Source: CAVYXZ01 sp963772595 | Lineage (GTDB): Bacteria > Chloroflexota > Anaerolineae > Aggregatilineales > Phototrophicaceae | Reading direction: 5' to 3' | DNA length: 64,000 bases | NCBI GenBank assembly: GCA_963772595.1 | Contig: CAVYXZ010000011.1 | Location: 129,285 to 193,284, forward strand | In this document: positions 47,560 to 56,916 of the stretch, piece by piece | Layout of the letters: each line of letters opens with the position of its first letter | How positions within the stretch are numbered: the first letter of the stretch is position 1 | Notes under the pieces: model-generated | The model's database searches: none | What the model saw: only the letters and a program-made list of their open reading frames with translations | What the model was told of the DNA's origin: nothing | Translations under genes and position numbers: made by a program

Positions 47560-48633
47560 ATGCACCACCGCGCCTCCCTGGCAGGTTGGCTGCTGGTGAT
47601 CCTGGCCGCGCTTGTTCTTCATGATACAGGGAAAAGCACAGCGCTTAACCTTGAGACTTCCGCGCTGGGGCCGGATAATTTCCCGCCGGGCGTCGATCAT
47701 CTCACCGGGCTGCCGGTAGCAGACCCGGCAGTGCTGGATCGCAGTCCTTTTGTCGTCAAGATCTCCAACGCCCCACCTATCGTTCGACCTCAAGCGGGCA
47801 TCAGTGCGGCGGATCTGGTCTATGAGCATTATGCCGAGGGCGGGCTGACGCGCTTTTCGGCCATTTTCTACAGCCAGGCCCCCACGCGAGTCGGCTCGAT
47901 CCGCAGCGCGCGCCTGATTGATTACGAGCTGCTGCCAATGTACCAGGGGATGCTGGCCTTCTCTGGCGCGAGCATCGGCGTCGAGGACAGGCTGAACAGC
48001 TCCGAATTCGCCGATAAGCTCTTCAAGGGCGTGCTGTTCGGCTGGCCGGAATTCTGGCGCGACGAGTCGATCCCGGTGCCGCATAACATGTTCGCCAATC
48101 TGGACGCGCTGTGGACACTGGCCGCACAGGAGGGCCGCAGCACGACCCCTTCACTGCACGGGCTGGCCTTCGACCTGGCCGCACCGCCGGGCAGCGACGG
48201 TCCCACCAGCAGCATCGACATTCGCTACCGGGCCACGCGCGTGCTGTGGAAGTATGATCCCGTCAGCGGGCGTTACCTGCGCTGGGCCGACGGCCAGATC
48301 CATGCCGACGCCAACACCGGCGAGCAGATCAGCGCGGCCAACGTAGTCGTCATCTATGCCGATCACACATTTACCGACATCATCGAGAGCGAGTGGCAGG
48401 GCAGCGTCAGCTACAGCATCGAGATCAAGCTGTGGTTCGAGGGGGATGCGGTCGTCTTCCGCGATGGACAGCGCTATACGGCCCGTTGGGTGCGCCCGAC
48501 GCGCGAATCCATGCTTGGTCTGCGCACGCTGGACGGCCAGATGTTTTATCTCAAGCCGGGCAATACCTGGTTCCAGGTGATGCGGCCCCCGGCGCAGCAG
48601 ACACCAGAAGAAGAATGGCTGCGCGTCGAATAG
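47560..48633 (+). CDS. DUF3048 exported protein (YerB-like)
   Basis: A 357-residue exported protein. A hydrophobic segment at residues 8-22 (AGWLLVILAALVLHD) is the signal or anchor. The two DUF3048 halves are clear: DHLTGLPVADPAVLDRSPFVVKISNAPP, ISAADLVYEHYAEGGLTRFSAIFYSQAPTRVGSIRSARLIDYELLP, and the C-terminal GQRYTARWVRPTRES, LRTLDGQMFYLKPGNTWFQVMRP. YerB-type proteins are of unknown function, and the fold is thought to bind a wall or periplasmic ligand. The gene is divergent from the GTPase operon. Confidence 0.85.
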   Translation: MHHRASLAGWLLVILAALVLHDTGKSTALNLETSALGPDNFPPGVDHLTGLPVADPAVLDRSPFVVKISNAPPIVRPQAGISAADLVYEHYAEGGLTRFSAIFYSQAPTRVGSIRSARLIDYELLPMYQGMLAFSGASIGVEDRLNSSEFADKLFKGVLFGWPEFWRDESIPVPHNMFANLDALWTLAAQEGRSTTPSLHGLAFDLAAPPGSDGPTSSIDIRYRATRVLWKYDPVSGRYLRWADGQIHADANTGEQISAANVVVIYADHTFTDIIESEWQGSVSYSIEIKLWFEGDAVVFRDGQRYTARWVRPTRESMLGLRTLDGQMFYLKPGNTWFQVMRPPAQQTPEEEWLRVE

Positions 48634-48720
48634 CTGCCGGTTCGTCGGGCCGATAGGCTATTGTCGCATTGGGGATCTGCCCTTAGTATTAGAAAGCTTA
48701 GCTGGTGTGAAGGTAAAGGG

Positions 48721-49923
48721 ATGACGGCCTTTCAGACATTGCAGCAGGGGATTGCGGCGATCCGTGCCGGTGATTATGCCGGGGGCGGTGGGCTGCTGCA
48801 ATCTGCATTGCAGGACCCGACGCTCAAGGGACGCCTGCGGGCCACTGCATTGAACTGGCTGGCCGAAATCAGCGCGGACCCGGCGCAGAAATCGACCTAT
48901 TATGAAGAGGCGCTGGAAGTTGACCCGACCAATGATTGGGCGGAGGAACGGCTGGCCGCTTTGCTCCAACCGACGAAGACCGCCCCCTCGTCGCTGAACC
49001 TGCCGGAGCACGAAAACCCGATGATCGTGCCGCCGCCGCCCGCGCCGGTCTACGCACCGCCGGACAAGCGTCCTGCGCCGCCGCCAAGCCTGCCCGAAGC
49101 GCCCGCTGCGCCACCTGCTGCGCCGGGACCATCGTACAAGGTCGTGGGCATCCTGGGGGGGTCTAACGGGCCGGGGTCGGGCTTCTTCCTGACAGCAACC
49201 GGGATTCTCGCCAGCACACGCTACGTCATCGGTGCGCAGGATAAGGTCACGGTCGAACTGGAAGCCGGGCTGCAACTGCCGGGACAGGTACTGCGTTCCT
49301 TTCCACATCTCGATGTGGCGCTGATCCAGATCGAGTACGAGGTGCAGGGTCTCACGCCGGAGACAGTGTCCGATCACATTCAGCCCAACACGCCGATTCA
49401 CTATCTGGCTTACGGCAAGACACAGGTCTCAGGTCAACGCCGGGAAACAGGCCGACGCTTGCCACCGCATCTCTTCCCGACCGACATCGTCCCGGTGCCG
49501 GATGCCGGGGGCGGACCGGTCTTCGATACCCAGGGCGATCTACTGGGGATGTTGACGCGCGACATCAGCACGTCCTCGTCCTACGTTTACGGCGTGCATA
49601 TCGCCGCCATTCGCCGCTGCCTGGAAATCTACAATTACGAACTGCGCAGCGTGGCCCAGCGCGTTTACTGCACAAGCTGCGGCTATGCCAGTGCTGCGGT
49701 CACAGCGGGCGGTTATTACTGCGAAACCTGCGGCACGCTCATGACTCAGGGCCACAGTCATCCGCGCGGGCAAACGCCGCACATGGCCGCGCTCTATGGC
49801 GAAAACAGCGCTCCGGCCTGCACCGTTTGCGGCGCACGGGTCGGATTCTACGACGGCCTGTGCCTGCGCTGCGGTCAGGCGGGCGATCCCGGCGGCCAGC
49901 GCGCAACGCCGGTGGACTATTGA
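48721..49923 (+). CDS. TPR, degenerate trypsin-like and zinc-ribbon protein
   Basis: About 400 residues. Residues 1-80 are TPR-like helices (GIAAIRAGDYAGGGGLLQSALQDP, YYEEALEVDPTNDWAEERL), then a Pro-rich linker. A trypsin-like domain follows: GSGFFLTATGILASTRYVIG at the His position has no His, SFPHLDVALIQI keeps the Asp, and PDAGGGPVFDTQGDLLGML has Gly where the Ser stands in the usual GNSGGP. It is probably a pseudo-protease used for binding. Two CxxC pairs end it (CTSCGY, CETCG; CTVCGA, CLRCGQ). The start at 48721 follows AAGGG. It is followed 11 bases on by a YbjN-type gene. Confidence 0.75.
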   Translation: MTAFQTLQQGIAAIRAGDYAGGGGLLQSALQDPTLKGRLRATALNWLAEISADPAQKSTYYEEALEVDPTNDWAEERLAALLQPTKTAPSSLNLPEHENPMIVPPPPAPVYAPPDKRPAPPPSLPEAPAAPPAAPGPSYKVVGILGGSNGPGSGFFLTATGILASTRYVIGAQDKVTVELEAGLQLPGQVLRSFPHLDVALIQIEYEVQGLTPETVSDHIQPNTPIHYLAYGKTQVSGQRRETGRRLPPHLFPTDIVPVPDAGGGPVFDTQGDLLGMLTRDISTSSSYVYGVHIAAIRRCLEIYNYELRSVAQRVYCTSCGYASAAVTAGGYYCETCGTLMTQGHSHPRGQTPHMAALYGENSAPACTVCGARVGFYDGLCLRCGQAGDPGGQRATPVDY

Positions 49924-49934
49924 GGAGGCGCACC

Positions 49935-50378
49935 ATGCAACAACCCCAGGACCCGCTGGCACGGCACGCCGAGATGGTGCAGCAGGCACTGATCTCGCTG
50001 GGAATTGACCCTAATCAGTCACGGCTGAACGTGACCAGCGGCTACGGCTGGAACTTCCGCTATGGCTCCGCCGTGATTGAGGTTTACATCCACTTCAACG
50101 AGGAAGGCAGCTATTTCCAGGTGCTGTCGCCAATTATGCACCTGCCCCAGGCCGGGCTGCTGCCGCTCTACCGGCGGATGCTGGAGCTGAACCTGCAACT
50201 GGTCAATGCCGCCCTGGGGATTTATCACGACGCAGTTTACATCTTCAGCGAACGTCCGCTGGAAGGGCTGGATCAGGTTGAGGTCAGCAGCACGATAGGC
50301 CGAGTGGCCGCTTATGCGGATGATCTGGATAACAAGCTGGTGGCGGAGTTCGGCGGACGGCTCTACGCGCGGGGCTAG
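49935..50378 (+). CDS. YbjN-family protein
   Basis: A 147-residue protein of the YbjN / type III chaperone-like fold: SRLNVTSGYGWNFRYGSAVIEVYIHFNEEGSYFQVLSPI, then LPLYRRMLELNLQLVNAALGIYHDAVYIFSERPLEGLD. Such proteins usually act as chaperones or small-partner binders in the cytoplasm. GAGGAGGCGCACC before 49935 is a strong ribosome site. It is the partner of the zinc-ribbon pseudo-protease. Its stop codon TAG coincides with the left end of a MITE-like element. Confidence 0.82.
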   Translation: MQQPQDPLARHAEMVQQALISLGIDPNQSRLNVTSGYGWNFRYGSAVIEVYIHFNEEGSYFQVLSPIMHLPQAGLLPLYRRMLELNLQLVNAALGIYHDAVYIFSERPLEGLDQVEVSSTIGRVAAYADDLDNKLVAEFGGRLYARG

Positions 50379-50519
50379 GCCGTGTTTGCAGAGTCCGCAT
50401 TGTCCGACAAAAAGCCTGTTAAACAGGAGAGAAACAGGTATAATTACGATAATTATTACAATTTGAGCTAACAACACAGCGCTCAATTCAGCTTCATGTA
50501 GTTTGCAAACACGCCCTAG
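50375..50519. mobile_element. MITE-like element with 16-bp terminal inverted repeats
   Basis: CTAGGCCGTGTTTGCA (50375-50390) and, inverted, TGCAAACACGCCCTAG (50504-50519) differ at one position. They enclose about 113 AT-rich bases without a gene. The CTAG ends suggest a TA or CTAG target. Inside lies copy 2 of a 46-bp dispersed repeat (50415-50460). The left end contains the stop codon of the YbjN gene. Confidence 0.65.
50415..50460 (+). repeat. 46-bp dispersed repeat, copy 2
   Basis: CCTGTTAAACAGG, a second ACAGG, and a TAATTACGATAATTATTAC tail repeat, in the other orientation, the segment at 10071-10116. It lies inside the MITE-like element; the first copy has no visible terminal repeats. 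Confidence 0.6.
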
Positions 50520-50653
50520 TTGGACGCCAAACATGCATAATCGGATTCAGCCTGTCGTGGTTTTGTATTTTTGACCTCAGCCCTAAATCCCCCCTCCAAG
50601 ATGGCGAGAGGACTTGTCAATCACCGTCTTAACAGGGTTTCGTTGGGGGTCCC

Positions 50654-53095
50654 CTACGCGGAGCGTTTTGACTTCTCGGCATCCTCAGCCTCGACCGCTG
50701 CCGGGCGGAAACGGGTCAACAGCCAGCCATGGAGACCGGCCCGCCGCGCCAGCGCGTAGACATCGGTCCACAGACCCTTGAAGTGGCCGCCCAACGCAAT
50801 CAGAATTGCCATCATGCCACCCTGCGGCAGCACGTCATCCGGCCCTCGGAAATAGAGGAAAGGCGAGGGCAGCGTGTAATCCTGGATCAACTGGTAATTC
50901 AGGTAGAAAGCGACGATTAAAATCACGGCAGTCACCAGCGCCGAGAGCCAGCCGCGCCACTTGAAGGTCCCGGCCAGCACAAAGCCCACCGCGATGCTGA
51001 AGCCGCCCAGCAGCAGCACGCCGCCATCGAGCGTGGTCACTTCCAAATAGAGCAGCAGCCAGGCATAGACGGTCCAAATCACCGCACCGGAGAGCGTGCC
51101 CAGGATCAGCCCGGCCAGCAAACGCCAGCCCACCGGCCAGAACTTCTCCAGACGCGCAGGGAGTTCACCCGCCAGCACAACGGTCAGGCCAACAAACACG
51201 CCGAAGGTGATACCGGTGGTAATGGTACGACCCAGGATCTCGTTGATGAGGACCGCCGGACCGGCCAGATTGATCCAGGCGTAGGCGCTCATGGCAGCAA
51301 AGCCACCGAAGAAGCCAAAGACGAAGCGGGTCACGATGCCCATCGGCTGCTGGCTCAAACGCCGCCAGGTATTGGTCAGCCAGGCATAGAGCCGCGCATC
51401 GTAAGCCACTTCGGGCGGCAGATAGGGCACTTCGTCGCGGATCAGGGCCAGGGTCCGCAGCGCGCCTTTGGTGCCTTCGCGCTGTTTGGCAGCCACGAAC
51501 TGAACCGCGCGCAGCGAGCGGATGCGGCCAATCACACGTGCGGCCTGCTCGGCAATATCGGGAAATTCCCAATCCAGCGCCGTCTCGGCGATCAGCTCGT
51601 CGATGTCAGGCGTGTAGACGTACTCCTGCCAGAAACGCGGCGCGGTGTTTTGCACGAGCGAACGCAGGCGTGTGGTGAGCATCGAGCCTTCGATGTCGCC
51701 ATAGCTGCGGCGCAGTTCCGGGTTCATCAGGCTGGCGCGGGTGCTGAGCACGTGCAGCGCAGCGCTCTTGGCGGCCTCATTCTGCTCCACTTGCAGAGCC
51801 TGCGCCACAATCGCCGGGATGCGCGGCGGTTCGCTGTCCGGCAGGGTCTCCAGGCGATACAGCGCGCGGACACGGGCCGGAGCGTTGTCACTGCGGACCG
51901 CGTGCAGCGCCACCCAGCGCCGGTCTTCATCGTCCAACTGATTCCACCAGTAGGCGACCTCATGATCGTATTCCAACGCGCCGCGCAGCAGCATCTGTTT
52001 ACCGGCGTTATCCAGTTCCAGGTCGTATTCGTCCGCCCGGACATAGTAATCGCTGATGAGCATAAAGTGGGTCACACCCAGCAAGAAACGACCCTGCCCA
52101 TGCGCCCAGGCACGCCGCGCGCGCGAATAGATGTCTACAGCTTCCTGCCGCGCCAGGTCCTCCGGCGTGATCGGCTTGATGTCGGCCAGACTTTCAGTGG
52201 CATCCGATGCCCTGGGCCGGCTGCCACCATCGCCCCCCCCGACGATCAGTACACCGCCATCAATACCCGCCTCAGCCACACTCTGCGGCGTGAGGACGGC
52301 ACGCAGTTCGTCAATCAACTCGGTCACGCTGCTGGGTCGCATGTCGGGCTGCAAGGCCGTACCACGTCGCAGCACCGGGGTCAGGCCCATCGGCAGATTT
52401 TCGTTTTCTTTCTCCAGATCGGGCAGATCTTCCTGGAACTGAAGCTGCTTGAGCGCCAGCGAGGTCGTGGCATCAAAAGGCAGTTCGCCCGTGAGCAGGT
52501 GATACATCAGGATGGTGAAGCTGTAAATATCGGCCCGGTAATCCAACTGCTGGGCGGTCAGTTGTTCGGGAGCCATGTAGAGCAGCGTACCGTAACCGGG
52601 GTTGGCCGCGCGGCCTTCCGGGTCGGTGGCGGTCGCCAGGCCGAAATCCGCCAGGTAGGGCGAATCGTTGCTGTCCAGCAGGATATTCGAGGGCTTGATG
52701 TCCAGGTGAATGACGTTGTTATTGTGGGCATGATCGAGCGCATCGGCCATTGCCGCGCCTATGCGCAGCGCTTCGCTCACGGATAGCGGCCCGGCTTCGA
52801 CCAGCGTTTCCAGTGACCCGCCGGTCACGAAGCGCATGACGATGTATAACTGGTTATCGTAATCGCCAAAGTCGTAAATCGGCAGAATGTGCGGATGCTC
52901 CAGCGCGGCAATCGTCTGAGCTTCGCGCTGGAACAATTCGACCGGGTCCACGTCAGCGGTGAGATCACGGGCAATGGTTTTGATGGCGACCGTGCGGTTC
53001 AGGCGCTGATCGCGGGCCGACCATACGTCAGCCATCCCGCCGCGCCCGATATGCTCGATCACCACATACTGGTTAATCTGTACGCCGACATCCAT
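50654..53095 (-). CDS. Hanks-type Ser/Thr protein kinase with HEAT-like region and membrane tail
   Basis: An 813-residue kinase. Residues 9-275 are the catalytic domain: IGRGGMADVWSARD, VAIKTIARD with the ATP Lys, HLDIKPSNILLD with the catalytic Asp (R to L in the HRD triad), LADFGLAT and MAPEQL. Residues 330-600 are helical repeats rich in Arg and Leu (YRLETLPDSEPPRIPAIVAQAL, AARVIGRIRSLRAVQFVAA), probably a HEAT-like scaffold. Five or six membrane segments follow (GIVTRFVFGFFGGFAAMSAY onward to residue 770) and a basic end. The kinase N-terminus therefore faces the cytoplasm. It is a single gene. Confidence 0.88.
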   Translation of the reverse strand: MDVGVQINQYVVIEHIGRGGMADVWSARDQRLNRTVAIKTIARDLTADVDPVELFQREAQTIAALEHPHILPIYDFGDYDNQLYIVMRFVTGGSLETLVEAGPLSVSEALRIGAAMADALDHAHNNNVIHLDIKPSNILLDSNDSPYLADFGLATATDPEGRAANPGYGTLLYMAPEQLTAQQLDYRADIYSFTILMYHLLTGELPFDATTSLALKQLQFQEDLPDLEKENENLPMGLTPVLRRGTALQPDMRPSSVTELIDELRAVLTPQSVAEAGIDGGVLIVGGGDGGSRPRASDATESLADIKPITPEDLARQEAVDIYSRARRAWAHGQGRFLLGVTHFMLISDYYVRADEYDLELDNAGKQMLLRGALEYDHEVAYWWNQLDDEDRRWVALHAVRSDNAPARVRALYRLETLPDSEPPRIPAIVAQALQVEQNEAAKSAALHVLSTRASLMNPELRRSYGDIEGSMLTTRLRSLVQNTAPRFWQEYVYTPDIDELIAETALDWEFPDIAEQAARVIGRIRSLRAVQFVAAKQREGTKGALRTLALIRDEVPYLPPEVAYDARLYAWLTNTWRRLSQQPMGIVTRFVFGFFGGFAAMSAYAWINLAGPAVLINEILGRTITTGITFGVFVGLTVVLAGELPARLEKFWPVGWRLLAGLILGTLSGAVIWTVYAWLLLYLEVTTLDGGVLLLGGFSIAVGFVLAGTFKWRGWLSALVTAVILIVAFYLNYQLIQDYTLPSPFLYFRGPDDVLPQGGMMAILIALGGHFKGLWTDVYALARRAGLHGWLLTRFRPAAVEAEDAEKSKRSA

Positions 53096-53189
53096 CGAAT
53101 CAAGTCCTGTTGTCTTGCTTTGCCCACCGTGCTTACATTATAGACAGCTCACCATAGAGAGCAAGCATCTGAAGGAGTAGAAATCGCGC

Positions 53190-53529
53190 ATGGTCCTTGA
53201 GTTCGAAGGCAGCCGCATCCAGACCTGGCCCCTTGGCCTTGTCGTTCTCATCGCGCTTCTGGTCATGGCGTAGAAAGCCCAGCGCGCCGTATCTGCTTTG
53301 CTGCTCACGGTCCCCTTTGGCTCCGGCCTGAGCTTTGTCGTGCCGGTTCGGGCGAAGGATTTCCGCTGGTGGGTGCCTGCTGCTGCGCTACCCCTATCGC
53401 GTGATTGACATCAACGATGTGATCCTCAACGCAGCCGGTGTCCTGATCGGCTACGGCCTCTTCAGGCTGTTTGCCTGGATTTACCTGTCGCCAACCGCGC
53501 CTTTTCGCACGCCCCTTAAACCTGTGTGA
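53190..53529 (+). pseudogene. VanZ-like remnant
   Basis: An ATG at 53190 behind GAAGGAG opens MVLEFEGSRIQTWPLGLVVLIALL, then TAG at 53271. The same frame goes on with LLLTVPFGSGLSFVVP, and a second frame (after a missing block) with YRVIDINDVILNAAGVLIGYGLFRLFAWIY. The last two parts are VanZ-type: the FxPLG helix and the DxxDVILNxxGxxxG helix. A stop, a shift and a missing block mean the gene is dead. VanZ proteins are linked to teicoplanin resistance and wall polymers. It lies in the gap between the kinase and the PDZ-containing protein. Confidence 0.68.
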
Positions 53530-53598
53530 GAAACTATAGCTTTATGGGCCATCGGGCCGTACACTGAAGCATAAGCAAATGAACCTGCGCGAGGCTTT

Positions 53599-55857
53599 AT
53601 GCGACGAACGCGATTTATGATTCTGGCGGCCTTTTTGCTGGCGCTGTCTGTCAGCGGGCCGCTGCGGGCACAGGATGCCGGTACCACCCGTGACCCCTGG
53701 GCTTTAGCCCACCGCTTGCTGCATTTTGACTCTGATTACGCCCTGCCTCCACCCACGCCCATTTACAATGTCGGCGACAGCACCGAGTTCTGGGTCAGTA
53801 AGGGCCGTGACCAGACGCCGAGCCGCATCACCGCCAGTCTGGCGGCCTCATCATCTAACCTGTATCTATGGGTCGAGCAGGGGCTGTTTTATACGCCGGA
53901 TAAGATGCAGCAGGTCGGGCAGCAGATTTACCAGGCCTATGTCTATATGCGGGCACGATCCGCCTTCGAAGGACCGATCAACTTGCCCGGTATCGGCCCC
54001 ATCATCAACCCCAAACTGGACCCTGCCAGCCTGTACGACGTGCCCGACGTGGATAACGACCCGCACCTGTTTATCCTCTACGCCCGCGACCTGGGCCAGG
54101 ATCAGGTAATTTATAACTATAACGATGGCCTGCCGGAGGCTATCGCGCCCGGCGGATACAGCAATCAGCACGAACTGCTGGTGGTCAACGCCACCGCCCT
54201 CCCGACCGTGCCGCTGGATGATGGCTACTACACCACCCAGATTGCCGAGATGATCTACAACTTTCTCTTACAGTCTCGTCTGCCTGCCCAGGCCCCCTGG
54301 CTCCGGCAGGCCAACGCCGTCCTGTTTACCCAAGACATCGACTTCCCCGACATCCGGCCCAACGCGACCGCCGCCTTCTTGCAGGACCCCAACACTTCGC
54401 TGATTCAGCCGCTGAGCAGCGCCGCCAATCCCGACGCCACCCAGGGCGCGCAGCAGTTGTTCAGTCAATACCTGATCCAGCGCTACGGTGTGGGCGTGGT
54501 GCGCAGCCTGTTAATCGAACCGGGCAGCGGCCTGGCCCCCCTGGATGCGGCCCTGGCCGATAATCACATCAGCGACCCGGTCAGCGGTGCCCCTGTGACC
54601 GGCGTGGACGCCTTTTCCGACTTCGTCATGGCGAATCTGGCCTCCTTGATCGTGACCACGCCTTTCGGCGATGGACGCTACAGCTATGATGCCAACACCC
54701 TGCCGGATGTGCCGCCCCAGGCCACCATCCTGCGCGATCAGTTCGACACGACGCTGGATGACCAGACGGTCAAGCAGTTCGGCAGCCAGTACATCGTCCT
54801 CCTGTCCAGCCGGGACGCGATTCTGAACCTTCATTTTCAGGGCGAGGCCGCCAGCGCGCGCCTGCCCCTGCCCGCCGATGCCGACCCGGAAAATCATTTC
54901 TACTGGTCCGGCAGCGGCTCCAACCAGAACACGACCCTGACCCGCAGTTTCGACCTGAGCGACGTGGACAGCGCGCAGCTGAGCTTTGACAGCTGGTACG
55001 ATCTCAGCCGGGCGCGCAGCTATGCTTATGTGGAGGTCTCGACCGACGAGGGCCAGACCTGGACCATCCTGCCCGCCACCCTGAGCAGCGAGAACAACCG
55101 CTACGGGCTGGCCTACGGGCCGGGTTTCACCGGCAGAAGCAATCCCGAAGCGCCGCTCCCTGTCGCCTGGGGGGGGCTGGTGTTCAACAACGAAGACGGC
55201 ATGACCGTTAAGGATATTGTCGCGGATGGCCCCGCCAGCCAGAGCGATTTGCAGGTCGGGGATCGCATCATCGGCTATGACGAAACGCCCTGGCCGGAGG
55301 CTCCCGACATACTGGGTCTGCTGGCCGAGCACAAACCGGGCGATACCATCGATCTGTTTATCGACCGCGATGGCGAGCAGCTCAGCATTCCGCTGACGTT
55401 AGGCGAACATCCCACCCGTTTCATCTATCCGGCGGCGCTGTGGGAACCCCAGGAGGTCGATCTATCGGATTACGCGGGCCAGCAGATCATGCTGCGCTTC
55501 GAGTACATCAGCCAGCCCGGCGCAGCCGATTCCGGCATTGCGATTGACAACATTCGCCTGCCGGAGATCGATTACAGCGACGACGCCGAACAAGCCGGCG
55601 ATTGGACCGCCGAAGGCTGGCAGCAGATTGATAATCAGGTGGACCAGCGCTTCCTGCTCCAGTCCCTCAGCACCGGCCCGCAGGCCAACCCGACCATACG
55701 TGTGCGCCCGTTGATCGGCCCGGATGACGCCGCGACTGAGGGCGAGTGGACGCTGCACGTGGGCACTGGCGAAGTGCTGGCGCTGGCGGTCTCCGGCCTC
55801 ACGTTGGACAGCGAGCAGCCCGCTCACTTCAACCTGACGATAAGCGAAGTGAAGTAA
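53599..55857 (+). CDS. exported immune-inhibitor-A-like protein with PDZ domain
   Basis: A 752-residue exported protein. Residues 1-24 are a signal peptide (RFMILAAFLLALSVSGPLRA). The first half resembles the catalytic region of M6-type immune inhibitor A-like proteins of Chloroflexota, but at the HExxH position it reads TTQIAEMIYNFLLQ, so no zinc motif is present. It continues with HFYWSGSGSNQNTTLTRSFDLSDVDSAQLSFDSWYDL, a MAM or jelly-roll-like sandwich. A PDZ domain at about residues 530-610 (NNEDGMTVKDIVADGPASQSDLQVGDRIIGYDE) is followed by a second sandwich half. It probably binds proteins outside the membrane. Confidence 0.78.
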   Translation: MRRTRFMILAAFLLALSVSGPLRAQDAGTTRDPWALAHRLLHFDSDYALPPPTPIYNVGDSTEFWVSKGRDQTPSRITASLAASSSNLYLWVEQGLFYTPDKMQQVGQQIYQAYVYMRARSAFEGPINLPGIGPIINPKLDPASLYDVPDVDNDPHLFILYARDLGQDQVIYNYNDGLPEAIAPGGYSNQHELLVVNATALPTVPLDDGYYTTQIAEMIYNFLLQSRLPAQAPWLRQANAVLFTQDIDFPDIRPNATAAFLQDPNTSLIQPLSSAANPDATQGAQQLFSQYLIQRYGVGVVRSLLIEPGSGLAPLDAALADNHISDPVSGAPVTGVDAFSDFVMANLASLIVTTPFGDGRYSYDANTLPDVPPQATILRDQFDTTLDDQTVKQFGSQYIVLLSSRDAILNLHFQGEAASARLPLPADADPENHFYWSGSGSNQNTTLTRSFDLSDVDSAQLSFDSWYDLSRARSYAYVEVSTDEGQTWTILPATLSSENNRYGLAYGPGFTGRSNPEAPLPVAWGGLVFNNEDGMTVKDIVADGPASQSDLQVGDRIIGYDETPWPEAPDILGLLAEHKPGDTIDLFIDRDGEQLSIPLTLGEHPTRFIYPAALWEPQEVDLSDYAGQQIMLRFEYISQPGAADSGIAIDNIRLPEIDYSDDAEQAGDWTAEGWQQIDNQVDQRFLLQSLSTGPQANPTIRVRPLIGPDDAATEGEWTLHVGTGEVLALAVSGLTLDSEQPAHFNLTISEVK

Positions 55858-55861
55858 TCTA

Positions 55862-56888
55862 TTACGCTGGAGTTTCCGAATCGGATGGGGTGGAAGGCGG
55901 CCCTTGATCGACGGCTGGCGGCTCCGGTGACGCCGGGCGGCGGCCCATTTTACCCATCTCGTCTGCCGCGCGTTTGCGCAGTTCGGTGAATTTGTCGCTG
56001 ACAGTATCGAGCTTAGCTGGTAATGTCCTCGTTCGGTTCCAGGCCTTGAGTTTCGCGCTGGTAGGCCGAGATCATGACCGCCATTGCAAAGGCATCACCG
56101 ACAGCCACCTTGATGAGATAGGCCAGGAAGATCAGGAAGATAATGGTCCAGCCTGCCAGCGGCGTCGAGCCTAAGATCAGTACGATAGGCACGGCCAGAA
56201 TAATCACCCCGACCACCCCCGGCAGATAGCTGAGGATCATCAAGGCAATAGCGTTCATCAGCAGCGGTTTCCAGACCATCGCATAGAGCGCCACGCCATC
56301 GCGCGCGTTTTCCCAGACGCCCTGCTCTTCCTCCCAGAAACTGCGCGCCAGCACCGATTCGTCGATGTAGGTCATGGAGAATTGGATCACGCGGTTGACG
56401 ATCTTCACCAGCGTATCCAGCGTGTCGCCGGGCAGCCAGGCGGTGAAGTTGTAGACCGTGCGGGTAAAGGCGCGAATCACGCCCTCGACCAGCTCATCGA
56501 CCACAAACATGACGTTGACCTCGCCGAAGCGCTCCTCTACACGCTGCTTCCCCCAGGCCAACTGGCCCTCGCCCGATGGCAGCCGCCCATTTTTCAGAAT
56601 CTCGGCGATGACGGCGATGTGGGCCGCCTTAATCATAAAGAAGACATATTTGTACGCCAGATTGTAGAGCGGTACGGTACCCACCAGGGCCACAATAAAC
56701 AGGATCAGACCCAGCAGCGGCACGGCCTGGCCGACCGCCGAAGCGATGAAAAAGGTAATCCCCAGGTAGACCAGCCCGACCACCCAGAAGGCAAGCATCG
56801 CCCCCAGACGAATGAGGATCAGCGGCAGCGTTTGGCGCATCAAATCTAAGCCTCTGGTGATCTGTAAGGAACTCAGATCCAGATTCAT
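55862..56888 (-). CDS. multi-span membrane protein, partner of the GAP1-like gene
   Basis: The main frame gives 291 residues to a stop at 56013. A clean second frame (KLDTVSDKFTELRKRAADEMGKMG with an acidic Pro/Ser tail) continues to 55862, so one frame break near 56020 is likely and the true length is about 342. Six hydrophobic segments are visible (LILIRLGAMLAFWVVGLVYL, VPLLGLILFIVALVGTVPLY, ALMILSYLPGVVGVIILAVP, TIIFLIFLAYLIKVAVG and others). GGAGGTTCCTT sets the start at 56888. It follows the large GAP1-like gene by 28 bases and is probably its membrane partner. Confidence 0.7.
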
Positions 56889-56916
56889 AAGGAACCTCCA
56901 AAAAATATTTATCCAC

